Source: Clostridiaceae bacterium (GTDB lineage: Bacteria > Bacillota > Clostridia > Saccharofermentanales > DTU023). From it: DNA of 50,874 bases. The position numbers were made by a program, and so were the translations under genes. Shown in pieces: positions 8,239 to 15,660 of the stretch. The stretch covers positions 1 to 50,874 of the forward strand of contig DUPV01000071.1 in NCBI GenBank assembly GCA_012838135.1, in the 5' to 3' direction. Position 1 is the stretch's first letter. Each line of letters begins with the position of its first letter. The notes under the pieces are model-generated. The model saw only the letters and a program-made list of their open reading frames with translations, did no database searches and was not told the origin of the DNA.

Positions 8239-8355
8239 TGTCTCACCTTTCGTTATAAAAGCGACTCGGCTTACAATTTGAAGCTAAGCGTTTCACAAAA
8301 TTCTCGGAAATCATAAATAACTTATTGTTAAAATCATTATAAACATTTTCTTTCG

Positions 8356-8375
8356 AGTTGTAAATATATACAACT
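8356..8375. promoter_or_regulatory. Candidate operator, inverted repeat AGTTGTA-N6-TACAACT
   Basis: A perfect 7-bp inverted repeat with a 6-bp AT-rich spacer lies 118-137 bp before the start of the NTP transferase/ModE-like gene. The half-site spacing and AT-rich centre resemble ModE operators in general form, and the neighbouring gene encodes a ModE-type DNA-binding domain. Binding is inferred only from symmetry and position. Confidence 0.4.
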
Positions 8376-8481
8376 TGTACAAACAAACAATTTGACAGCT
8401 GACTACTCAATTATTAAAATTTATTTAAGTAGAAATTTATCAGTAATTTCTTAGATTTTAATTTTAAGGTGTGGAATAGTA

Positions 8482-8745
8482 TTATTCCCGGTGATCTTCG
8501 CAGCGGTGGGTGTCCGGTCCGCCGCCTGTCATATCTCGGAGACCAAGGACTCCCTGCTCGGTATAGAACACAAGTGAGGACGGTTTTCCTTGGCTGTCTT
8601 CAGCGGAAAGACGAAGAAAATTAGATGTTTCCAGGTAGTTTATAGGGAGCTTTCTTATATAAGTTTTGCCTGTGTCCTTGTCAACTACTTCGACTTTTAT
8701 CTCATCCGCAGTGATTTTGTTAGGCATGTCGGCTTTGCTATTCAT
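8482..8745 (-). CDS. Small conserved-looking protein of unknown function
   Basis: An 87-residue protein with a strong ribosome binding site (AAGGGGG) before its ATG. I do not recognise the family. It is hydrophilic, has no membrane segment or signal peptide, and has a beta-like central part ('IKVEVVDKDTGKTYIRKLPI'). It ends in a Gly-rich tail with His and Cys ('GGGPDTHRCEDHRE'), which could bind a metal. It lies between the NTP transferase gene and the oxidoreductase, divergent from the latter by 215 bp, so it likely shares control with the molybdenum island. A 243-bp gap separates it from the next minus-strand gene. Confidence 0.7.
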   Translation of the reverse strand: MNSKADMPNKITADEIKVEVVDKDTGKTYIRKLPINYLETSNFLRLSAEDSQGKPSSLVFYTEQGVLGLRDMTGGGPDTHRCEDHRE

Positions 8746-8817
8746 AAACTGTCCCCCTTTATAAATCTTAAAGATGGTAACAGTTTACAACAAAAACACA
8801 TGCAGTCTCAACGGAAG

Positions 8818-8857
8818 TTTACATTATAACTAAATTTCAGCAATGTCTTAATGTAAA
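8818..8857. promoter_or_regulatory. Inverted repeat TTTACATTA / TAATGTAAA in the divergent promoter region
   Basis: Nine-base arms at 8818-8826 and 8849-8857 are perfectly complementary with 22 bases between. They lie in the 215-bp region between the divergent 87-aa gene and the aldehyde oxidoreductase gene. The leader that follows is almost all purine and repeats GAAAATCA at 8892, 8903 and 8925 before the ribosome binding site AAAGGAG. The repeat could be an operator for either promoter; nothing in the sequence identifies the regulator. Confidence 0.4.
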
Positions 8858-8960
8858 TTTTGTCATAAAAATCTTAAAGAATTGTAAAAAAGAAAATCAG
8901 AAGAAAATCAAGAGAGAAAAACGAGAAAATCAAGATAAGATTAAGAAAGGAGACTCGAGA

Positions 8961-11717
8961 ATGGGTAAGGGAGTCACTAAAAAAATTCTGAATATCAACG
9001 GAGTAAGGAGAAGTATTCTCGTCAGGGGTGATGAGAAGCTCTCAACCATACTCCGTGAGCGTCTTCTGCTCACAGGATGTAAGGTCGGCTGTGGACAAGG
9101 TCAATGCGGAGCTTGTAATGTTATAATGGATGGAAAAGTTACCAGATCCTGTATTGTACCGATCTCAAATGTTCCCGATTTTACTGAAATCACGACAATT
9201 GAAGGTATAGGTACGCTTGACGATCTTCATCCGCTGCAAGTAGCTTGGATGGCTTACGGCTGTGCACAGTGCGGATTCTGCAGTCCCGGCTTCATAATCA
9301 GCGCCAAGGTTCTGCTTGATGAAAACCCAGATCCGACAAGAGAAGAAGTCAGCGCATGGTTCCACAAATGTCGCAATCTCTGCAGATGTACCGGCTATAA
9401 GCCTCTGATCGACGCCACCATGGCTGCTGCTGCTGTATTACGAGGTGAAAAAACCAAAGAAGACCTCATGTTTACACCGACAGACAACCGCATACTCGGT
9501 ACGGAGTATGTACGTCCTTCAGCTGCAATGAAGGTAACGGGAACCTGGGACTTTGGTGCGGACGATGCACTTTACATGCCTCCGGACACCTTACGTCTTG
9601 CCCTTGTTCAAGCTGAAGTTTCACATGCCAATATCAAAGGCATAGATACTTCCGAGGCGGAAAAAATGCCCGGCGTTTACCAGGTTATCACGGCAAAAGA
9701 TGTTCCCGGAAAAAACCGTATCAACGGTCTTGTCATGTTACCATTAAACAACAAATGTGACGGCTGGGATCGCCCGATACTTTGCGACGAAAAAGTTTTC
9801 CAATACGGTGATGCCATAGCGATAGTCGCTGCTGATACAGAGGAACAAGCCAGGGCTGCTGCAAAAGCTGTAAAAGTAGATCTGGAAGTTCTCCCTGCAT
9901 ACATGAGTGTGCCTGAAGCACTAGCGCCTGACGCAATAGAAATTCATCCAGGAATTCCAAATGAATATTATGAAACAAATTGTATCAAGGGTCCTGACTT
10001 TGACTGGGACAGTGTACCTGAAGAAAACATGGTCGAAATCGAGAGTTACTGTTCGCGTCAACCTCATATGTACCTTGAGCCCGACAATGGCTATGCATAC
10101 ATAGATGAAGACGGTATGCTCACTATTCATTCCAAGAGTATAGGTATCCACCTTCATATGCCGATGATAGCCGAAGGTATCGGTGTTGAGATGGAAAACT
10201 TGAGAATGGTTCAAAATAATGCCGGCGGAACCTTCGGATATAAATTCTCGCCGACAAACGAGGCTCTGCTGGGAGTTGCCGCTTTGGTTACACAGCGTCC
10301 TGTCAGCCTGAACTTTAATATGTATCAAACTATCACTTATACCGGCAAGAGAAGTCCGGGCTTTATGAATATTAAGCTTGCGGCTGATGATGACGGTAAG
10401 ATTCAAGCACTCTGGGGCCGCAATTACATTGACCACGGTCCATACTCGGAGTTCGGTGATCTGCTTACCCACAGACTTACTCAGTTTGTAGGCTCAGGTC
10501 TTGATATCCCGAGTATAAGGAGCAAAAATTCAACAGTATTTACTAATCACGCATGGGGTTCCGCATTCAGAGCTTACGGTTCACCTCAAGCCTTTATGGG
10601 AAGTGATATAGCTATTGACTGCCTCGCTGCCAAGATGGGCATAGATCCCTTCGAAATGAGAGCTATGAACTGCTACAAGGAAAGTGAAGATTCCCGCACA
10701 CCGACCGGCTGCAAACCTGATGTATATTGCTTAGAGGATCTTTACGATCTGGCACGTCCTAAATACCTGGAAGCTAAGAAGCGCGTAGAAGAAAAGAATG
10801 CTGCTTCTGACGGTAAAATCAAATACGGTGTCGGTGTCTCCTTAGGTGTCTACGGCTGCAGCCTGGATAACTCAGATGTCTCCGAGTGCTGGGCCGACTT
10901 ACAGCCGGATAATACGGTCCTGGTCAGAAACTCTTGGGAAGATCACGGTCAAGGTGCCGATATGGGAACTCTTACTTCGGCACACGAAGCGCTGAGAGAA
11001 GCAGGCTTCAAACCGGAAGATATTACATTATTCCAATGCGATAGCAAGCACACCCCGAACTCCGGTCCTGCCGGCGGCAGCCGTTCGACTGTAATGTCGG
11101 GTAATGCAACGCGTATAGCCTGTGAAAACCTGGTCAAGGCTATGAAGAAAGATGACGGAACATACAGGACTTATGAGGAAATGAAGGCCGATGGAATAGA
11201 CACCCATGCAAAAGGCGTCTATACTTTCACCGCTTCAGTTGCGCTAGACCAGGAAACCGGTCAAGGAGATCCGTTCCCGGCATATATGTACAGTATTTTC
11301 CTGCCTGAGGTAGCTGTTGACACCGAAACCGGCAAAGTTAAGGTAGAGAAATTTACCTGTGTTACCGATGTCGGAACTGTTATGAATAAATCTGTCGTAG
11401 ACGGACAGTTCTACGGTGGACTTGTACAAGGTATCGGTCTTGCGTTAACAGAGGATTTCGAAGATCTTGAGAAGCACACAAATCTACTCAGATGCGGTAT
11501 TCCATATCCGATGGATGTACCTTATGACCTGGAAGTTGTATACCAAGAATCTCATCCGCGTCCGAAGAGCCTTTTCGGAGCTGCAGGTTGCGGTGAAGCA
11601 CCACTGACCGCACCTCATCCGGCTATACTGAACGCCATCTATAATGCTACCGGCGCACGTATAACCAGAGTTCCTGCAAAACCGGAGGTTGTCCTGGAAG
11701 CACTAAAAAACATATAA
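8961..11717 (+). CDS. Molybdenum-dependent aldehyde oxidoreductase (MOP type, xanthine oxidase family)
   Basis: A single 918-residue chain with the layout of Desulfovibrio MOP. Residues 1-~80 form a plant-type [2Fe-2S] domain with Cys44, Cys49, Cys52 and Cys64. Residues ~80-160 carry the second [2Fe-2S] cluster (QCGFCSPG at 103-110; CRC at 141-143). The rest is the molybdopterin part: 'GGTFGYKFSP', 'GSAFRAYGSPQAFMGSD', 'EDHGQGADMG', 'GPAGGSRSTVMSGNA', and the catalytic Glu at about 879 in GCGEAPLTAP. No FAD domain is present, so electrons leave through an external partner, plausibly the Fe-S protein encoded next. Aldehyde oxidation is the family reaction; the real substrate is not known. No in-frame TGA suggests selenocysteine. 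The start has AAAGGAG at good spacing. Confidence 0.93.
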   Translation: MGKGVTKKILNINGVRRSILVRGDEKLSTILRERLLLTGCKVGCGQGQCGACNVIMDGKVTRSCIVPISNVPDFTEITTIEGIGTLDDLHPLQVAWMAYGCAQCGFCSPGFIISAKVLLDENPDPTREEVSAWFHKCRNLCRCTGYKPLIDATMAAAAVLRGEKTKEDLMFTPTDNRILGTEYVRPSAAMKVTGTWDFGADDALYMPPDTLRLALVQAEVSHANIKGIDTSEAEKMPGVYQVITAKDVPGKNRINGLVMLPLNNKCDGWDRPILCDEKVFQYGDAIAIVAADTEEQARAAAKAVKVDLEVLPAYMSVPEALAPDAIEIHPGIPNEYYETNCIKGPDFDWDSVPEENMVEIESYCSRQPHMYLEPDNGYAYIDEDGMLTIHSKSIGIHLHMPMIAEGIGVEMENLRMVQNNAGGTFGYKFSPTNEALLGVAALVTQRPVSLNFNMYQTITYTGKRSPGFMNIKLAADDDGKIQALWGRNYIDHGPYSEFGDLLTHRLTQFVGSGLDIPSIRSKNSTVFTNHAWGSAFRAYGSPQAFMGSDIAIDCLAAKMGIDPFEMRAMNCYKESEDSRTPTGCKPDVYCLEDLYDLARPKYLEAKKRVEEKNAASDGKIKYGVGVSLGVYGCSLDNSDVSECWADLQPDNTVLVRNSWEDHGQGADMGTLTSAHEALREAGFKPEDITLFQCDSKHTPNSGPAGGSRSTVMSGNATRIACENLVKAMKKDDGTYRTYEEMKADGIDTHAKGVYTFTASVALDQETGQGDPFPAYMYSIFLPEVAVDTETGKVKVEKFTCVTDVGTVMNKSVVDGQFYGGLVQGIGLALTEDFEDLEKHTNLLRCGIPYPMDVPYDLEVVYQESHPRPKSLFGAAGCGEAPLTAPHPAILNAIYNATGARITRVPAKPEVVLEALKNI

Positions 11718-11751
11718 TGTAGTCGGTGAATACCTGACTGAACTATTAACA

Positions 11752-11787
11752 CAAACAGAGAGGATGGTTATACCGCCTCTCTGTTTG
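11752..11787 (+). terminator. 12-bp hairpin after the oxidoreductase gene, possible attenuator
   Basis: CAAACAGAGAGG at 11752-11763 pairs perfectly with CCTCTCTGTTTG at 11776-11787 across a 12-base loop, 35 bases after the oxidoreductase stop. There is no run of T after it, so it is not a classical terminator. It may stabilise the upstream mRNA or reduce read-through into the accessory genes. Confidence 0.5.
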
Positions 11788-11815
11788 AATGTAGTGAAAG
11801 CCGGCATCTTGAGAT

Positions 11816-11870
11816 GTCAGACGATACAAGACCTTAGAGGTCTGACTTAAACCACCCTCTTAACGGTGGT
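11816..11870 (+). other. Further hairpins in the leader of the Fe-S redox gene
   Basis: GTCAGAC (11816-11822) pairs with GTCTGAC (11840-11846), and ACCACC (11851-11856) with GGTGGT (11865-11870). Together with the 11752-11787 stem this gives at least three helices in a 226-bp gap upstream of the next gene. Three consecutive stems suggest a structured RNA leader. I do not recognise it as a known riboswitch class. Confidence 0.4.
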
Positions 11871-11943
11871 CATGATATTGATTTTCTGAAAACATCATTT
11901 GGTAGGATTTTCCCAAGCACTGCTATATAAACGGAGAGAAATT

Positions 11944-14256
11944 ATGGACCATTTTAAAGAGAGATCTACCAGGGATTATTTTCAAAAAAAGCTCTATAGC
12001 TTAGAGGGATTGATGGAGCGGGAAAACCGCTGTATTTATGAAGAACCCGCGTTTTGTCATGCTGCCTGTCCTTTGGGTTTAGATGCAAAAAAACTGATAG
12101 CCTTTATAGAGAAAGGTAGTTTCTCCGAGGCCCGTGCAATGCTTGAGCATATTACGCCATTTCCTCGTATATTGGTTTACGGTTGTGAGGCTCCTTGCAA
12201 AAAGGTCTGCAGGATGAACGAAGTAGGGGAAGGTATAGATATTCCGGCTTTAGAACGTGCGGCGATTAACCATGGCAGCCCTAAGACGGGAAAAGGCATG
12301 CTGAAGTTCAAAAAAAAGCAAAAGGCAGCAGTTTTCGGTTCTGATTTGTTTTCACTTTCTCTGGCTGCGGAGCTGGCAAGAAAAAGCTATCCTGTGAGTT
12401 TTTATGTAAGTCAGGCGGATGCAGTCTCTCTGATTAAAGATTGTGCCCCTTTTTTATCAGAAGATGATTTAGCCAAAGAAGCTAAAAAGCTTGAAGCTAT
12501 GGATATAAAAATAATCTACTCTGCCAGGCTCACAAAAGAGTTATTTGAGAGTGAGAAGAAAAATTTCGATATAATTGCTGCTGCGCGCAGTTTTCTAAGT
12601 ATATGCTTTCCCGGAGATCTACCTGACAGCAGGACTTTATTATCCCCTGTTTCTCAGCTTCTCAGTTCGCAAAACGGCGATCCAAATGTTTTAGAAGCTA
12701 TTTTTGATGCGAGGAGAGCGGGAGTCTCGGCTGATCGCATAGCCCAGGGCTTAGATCCGGGGAGTTCGCGGGGCGAGGAAGGGGCAAGAGAGTCCCGACT
12801 TTATACCGACATGAGTGAGGCAGTTCCCTCAAAGCGAATTCCCGAGCCAAGAGAAGGTTACGCAAGAGAAGCTGCAATCGAAGAAGCTGCACGCTGCATC
12901 CAGTGTAAGTGTGAGGAATGTATAAAACACTGTGTCTTTCTTCAGGAAACGGGCAAATATCCGCGTATACTCACCCGAGAGATTTACAACAACGTCGATA
13001 TAATCATGGGTGACCATCTGATGAATAAAACGATAAATTCTTGTTCGCTCTGTGGTCAGTGTACCGTCACTTGTCCTAACGGCTATGATATGGCTGAAAT
13101 CTGCAGGGATGCCAGGGAAAACATGGTCAGCACGACTAAAATGGCCCTGGCTTACCATGAATTTGCCCTTTTGGATATGCTCTTTTCAAACGATGAAGCC
13201 TTTCTCTCCAAGCCCCAATCAGGATATGAGGAGTGTAAATATGTGTTTTTCCCGGGGTGTCAGGCCGGAGCTATAGCGCCTGATGCGGTATTTAAGGCCT
13301 ATTCGGATCTGGCCGGGAGACTTGAAGGAGGTGTCGGTCTGATCAATGGCTGTTGCGGTGCTATTGCCAAATGGGCCGGAAGGACTGCAATGTATGAGGA
13401 GTGTGAAGAACTCTTAATAAGCGAACTGAAGAAACTCGGAAATCCTCAGATAATAGCTGCTTGTCCCACTTGCAAAAAGACGCTTGAAGAGATGATCGGA
13501 GCAGAAGTAAAAGGCATCTGGGATATTCTTAATGAAAACGGATTACCCGCGGGGGCATTGGAATACGACAGACCGCTTATCATGCACGATTCCTGCAGCG
13601 CAAGAGGAGATCGTGATATGCAAGCGGCCATTCGCAAGCTTACAGATAGTCTAGGCTGCACATTGAAGGAAGTGCCGTATAACGGTGACATGACAGAATG
13701 TTGTGGCTACGGCGGTCTCGTGAGCTATGTAAATAAGGATCTCGCATCTAAGATGGCGCAAAGCTGTACCAAGGACGAAGATGTGCCTTATATCAGTTAT
13801 TGTATGGCCTGTCGCGACCGCTTTGCCAGAGAAGGCAGGGAAAGTATGCACGTACTTGAGCTCGTCTATGCCGCTCCGGCAGGTAACCCGCCCGACATAT
13901 CCGAAAAGCGCAAAAACAGACTGAATCTTAAACGTAAGCTATTGGAAGAGGTCTGGAATGAGGAGGTAATAGAGGTGAGTCCGGAATATAAGATAGTGAT
14001 ACCGGAGGATGTAGCCGAGATTCTTGATCAGCGCATGATCCTGGAGGAAGACGTTTACGATGTCATCGAGGCGTATCATGCAGGCGGAAGTGCCGTCTAC
14101 GATGAAAAAAGCGGCCTGCTCACTAGCTCTTTGAGAAAGGGCAATGTCACATTTTGGCTTAATTTTACTGAAGACGAAGCAGGTGAAGCGGGTGTTTACA
14201 CGATTAAAGGGGCATACAGTCACCGCATGAAGGTAAGAACGAGGTATGATGTATGA
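11944..14256 (+). CDS. Large Fe-S/CCG-domain redox partner (DVU_1558-like, degenerate dinucleotide domain)
   Basis: A 770-residue cytoplasmic redox protein; the ATG at 11944 is preferred because ACGGAGAG precedes it (an earlier ATG at 11899 lacks one). Order of parts: a Cys-rich glutamate-synthase-like domain ('AFCHAACPLG', 'GCEAPCKKVC'); a Rossmann-like region 'AAVFGSDLFSLSLAAELA' in which the usual GxGxxG is lost; two 4Fe-4S motifs ('CIQCKCEECIKHC', 'CSLCGQCTVTCPNG'); two heterodisulfide-reductase-type CCG domains ('GCCGAIAKWAG', 'CCGYGGLVSYV', 'SYCMACRDR'); and a ~90-residue tail. This resembles the pyridine nucleotide-disulfide oxidoreductase/dicluster-binding proteins next to MOP-type oxidoreductases. 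It probably accepts electrons from the hydroxylase. Overlap with the next gene is ATGA. Confidence 0.87.
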   Translation: MDHFKERSTRDYFQKKLYSLEGLMERENRCIYEEPAFCHAACPLGLDAKKLIAFIEKGSFSEARAMLEHITPFPRILVYGCEAPCKKVCRMNEVGEGIDIPALERAAINHGSPKTGKGMLKFKKKQKAAVFGSDLFSLSLAAELARKSYPVSFYVSQADAVSLIKDCAPFLSEDDLAKEAKKLEAMDIKIIYSARLTKELFESEKKNFDIIAAARSFLSICFPGDLPDSRTLLSPVSQLLSSQNGDPNVLEAIFDARRAGVSADRIAQGLDPGSSRGEEGARESRLYTDMSEAVPSKRIPEPREGYAREAAIEEAARCIQCKCEECIKHCVFLQETGKYPRILTREIYNNVDIIMGDHLMNKTINSCSLCGQCTVTCPNGYDMAEICRDARENMVSTTKMALAYHEFALLDMLFSNDEAFLSKPQSGYEECKYVFFPGCQAGAIAPDAVFKAYSDLAGRLEGGVGLINGCCGAIAKWAGRTAMYEECEELLISELKKLGNPQIIAACPTCKKTLEEMIGAEVKGIWDILNENGLPAGALEYDRPLIMHDSCSARGDRDMQAAIRKLTDSLGCTLKEVPYNGDMTECCGYGGLVSYVNKDLASKMAQSCTKDEDVPYISYCMACRDRFAREGRESMHVLELVYAAPAGNPPDISEKRKNRLNLKRKLLEEVWNEEVIEVSPEYKIVIPEDVAEILDQRMILEEDVYDVIEAYHAGGSAVYDEKSGLLTSSLRKGNVTFWLNFTEDEAGEAGVYTIKGAYSHRMKVRTRYDV

Positions 14257-14474
14257 CAGACAATAAAGTATATTACTCTGTGGAAGCGGAGGAAAACCTG
14301 ATCTGCAGCAAGTGCGGTATCCCCCTGGAAAAGACGGAAGCAGTTTTTGAATATCTGGACAATTCATTCCCCGTAGAACTTCCCGCCTGCCCTAAATGCG
14401 GCTTTGTTTATGTCCCGGAGGACTTGGCTCTGGGCAAAGTTCTCTCTGTAGAGAAGGTTCTGGAGGATAAATAG
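14253..14474 (+). CDS. DVU_1557-family mini redox/zinc-ribbon protein
   Basis: A 73-residue protein with two CxxC knuckles ('ICSKCGIPL' and 'ACPKCGFVY') about 30 residues apart, typical of a rubredoxin-like or zinc-ribbon fold. Whether iron or zinc is bound cannot be read from sequence. It starts inside the stop of the large redox gene (ATGA) and ends one base into the methyltransferase start, so all three are translationally coupled. The same small protein occurs in the Desulfovibrio aldehyde oxidoreductase neighbourhood, where NCBI calls it DVU_1557 family redox protein. Confidence 0.82.
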   Translation: MTDNKVYYSVEAEENLICSKCGIPLEKTEAVFEYLDNSFPVELPACPKCGFVYVPEDLALGKVLSVEKVLEDK

Positions 14475-15064
14475 TGGATGGATCGGAGTTTACAGATTCC
14501 ATATGTCTGAACCCGCAATATAAGGTGAAGCCAGAGAGACATCCCGGTGGCCAAAAAACAACGAGACGTCTGATCAAGCTTGCGGGTATAGAGCCCTGTA
14601 GAATCTTAGACATGGGCGCCGGTAGCGGTGTTACTCTCAAGCTTTTAAAAGAACTGGATTTTGATGCCAGTGGCATAGATCTCGAGCCCGGGGAAGGTGT
14701 GGATAGAGGGGATATTTTGAGGACCGGCTTTCCCGACGGGAGCTTTGAGGCACTTATATCCGAATGTGCCTTTTTTATCTCGGGAGATGGCTGCGGAGCT
14801 CTCAGTGAAGCTAACAGGCTGCTCAGAAGAGGCGGAAAACTTCTCCTCTCAGATATTTTTTATGGTGATGAGGAAGATTTTTACAAGTTTATACTGACAG
14901 GCGGTTTTAAACTCCTATCCTGTGTGGATATTACTGACGAATGGAAACACTATTACATAGAGAGGATATGGGATGGAACTGCGGATAAGTTCTGCAAGCT
15001 TAAACATGACGATTATTGTCCTAAAAAATTCAGGTATTTTTTGAGCGTTAGTGAAAGGATGTGA
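14474..15064 (+). CDS. Class I SAM-dependent methyltransferase (DVU_1556 family)
   Basis: A 196-residue cytoplasmic protein with the SAM-binding motif I 'ILDMGAGSGVTLKLLKEL', an acidic residue closing strand 2 ('ASGIDLEPGEG') and 'EANRLLRRGGKLLLSDIFYG' as the later conserved strand. It starts at GTG 14474, one base inside the preceding stop, with GGAGG seven bases upstream. The methyl acceptor is unknown; its fixed place between the mini redox protein and the C-GCAxxG-C-C protein suggests it acts on a component or cofactor of the oxidoreductase system. Confidence 0.85.
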   Translation: MDGSEFTDSICLNPQYKVKPERHPGGQKTTRRLIKLAGIEPCRILDMGAGSGVTLKLLKELDFDASGIDLEPGEGVDRGDILRTGFPDGSFEALISECAFFISGDGCGALSEANRLLRRGGKLLLSDIFYGDEEDFYKFILTGGFKLLSCVDITDEWKHYYIERIWDGTADKFCKLKHDDYCPKKFRYFLSVSERM

Positions 15065-15495
15065 ATTCTATGAGTGATATCTTCGACAGACTTTTTGAGT
15101 ATTCGCAAAAGGGTTATTCTTGTTCACAGGTAATGCTTTTGATTGCCCTTGAGAGTGAGGGCAAGGAAAATCCGGATTTGATCCGTGCGATAGGCGGTCT
15201 GAGAGGGGGTCTTAACGGTTCAGGTGAGGTATGTGGTGCTCTCAGCGGAGGGATGTGCTTTTTAAATTATTTTGGCGGAAGAGGCGGCGATGACGAAGTG
15301 GAAAATGCCAATTTGAAGCCCATGGCGAAAGAGCTGTACGATTGGTTTATTGACTATACTGCTGAATACGGCGGTATAAACTGCAGACAGATATTGGACG
15401 GTGATCCGCTTAACAAAGTACAGCGCTGTCCCATGGTAGTCAGAGATACACTGGAAAAATGCATCTCGCTCTTGCAGGAATACGAATTAATATAA
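15061..15495 (+). CDS. C-GCAxxG-C-C family redox protein (DVU_1555 family)
   Basis: A 144-residue protein of the C_GCAxxG_C_C family (PF09719). The pattern is visible: Cys in 'GYSCSQVMLL', then 'GEVCGALSGGMCFL' (the CGAxxG core), and Cys in 'INCRQIL' and 'QRCPMVV'. Members are thought to bind a metal or Fe-S cluster and are often near redox or selenium/molybdenum genes; no reaction is established. GTG at 15061 overlaps the methyltransferase stop (GTGA); the ATG at 15070 is an equally possible start and would shorten it by three residues. Confidence 0.83.
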   Translation: MNSMSDIFDRLFEYSQKGYSCSQVMLLIALESEGKENPDLIRAIGGLRGGLNGSGEVCGALSGGMCFLNYFGGRGGDDEVENANLKPMAKELYDWFIDYTAEYGGINCRQILDGDPLNKVQRCPMVVRDTLEKCISLLQEYELI

Positions 15496-15529
15496 GTCAG
15501 CAGTTTGTGTAATTTTGAGAAGTTTTTCA

Positions 15530-15652
15530 ATGTCTGAATTTATTTTAAAAAATGAAAGTGTCCGTCCGGTCTGTCTTAAGCGTATAGAAACTAAACAACC
15601 GGTGGGAGAGGGTATCTCCTGCAATATCACGAATATCCGGGGAGAGGCCTAA
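15530..15652 (+). CDS. Unannotated 40-codon ORF between the C-GCAxxG-C-C and CoA-ligase genes
   Basis: An ATG at 15530, with GAGAAG seven bases before it, opens a frame of 40 codons ending in TAA at 15652, eight bases before the next gene. It begins MSEFILKNESVRPVCLKRIE and ends in NITNIRGEA. It contains two Cys and many basic residues. It fills the only gap in an otherwise overlapping or tightly packed operon on the same strand. I do not recognise it. It could be a small partner protein or a chance frame; conservation in related clusters would decide. Confidence 0.45.
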   Translation: MSEFILKNESVRPVCLKRIETKQPVGEGISCNITNIRGEA

Positions 15653-15660
15653 TACGGAAA

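Noticed and set aside
8961-11717. Possible selenocysteine (in-frame TGA) in the molybdenum hydroxylase
   Set aside because: The 918-codon frame has no internal TGA and ends in TAA; no selenium-specific maturation gene such as yqeB or selD is seen in the window.
11752-11870. tRNA-like folding in the oxidoreductase downstream region
   Set aside because: The stems do not have tRNA lengths or a T-loop consensus, and there is no plausible anticodon arm.
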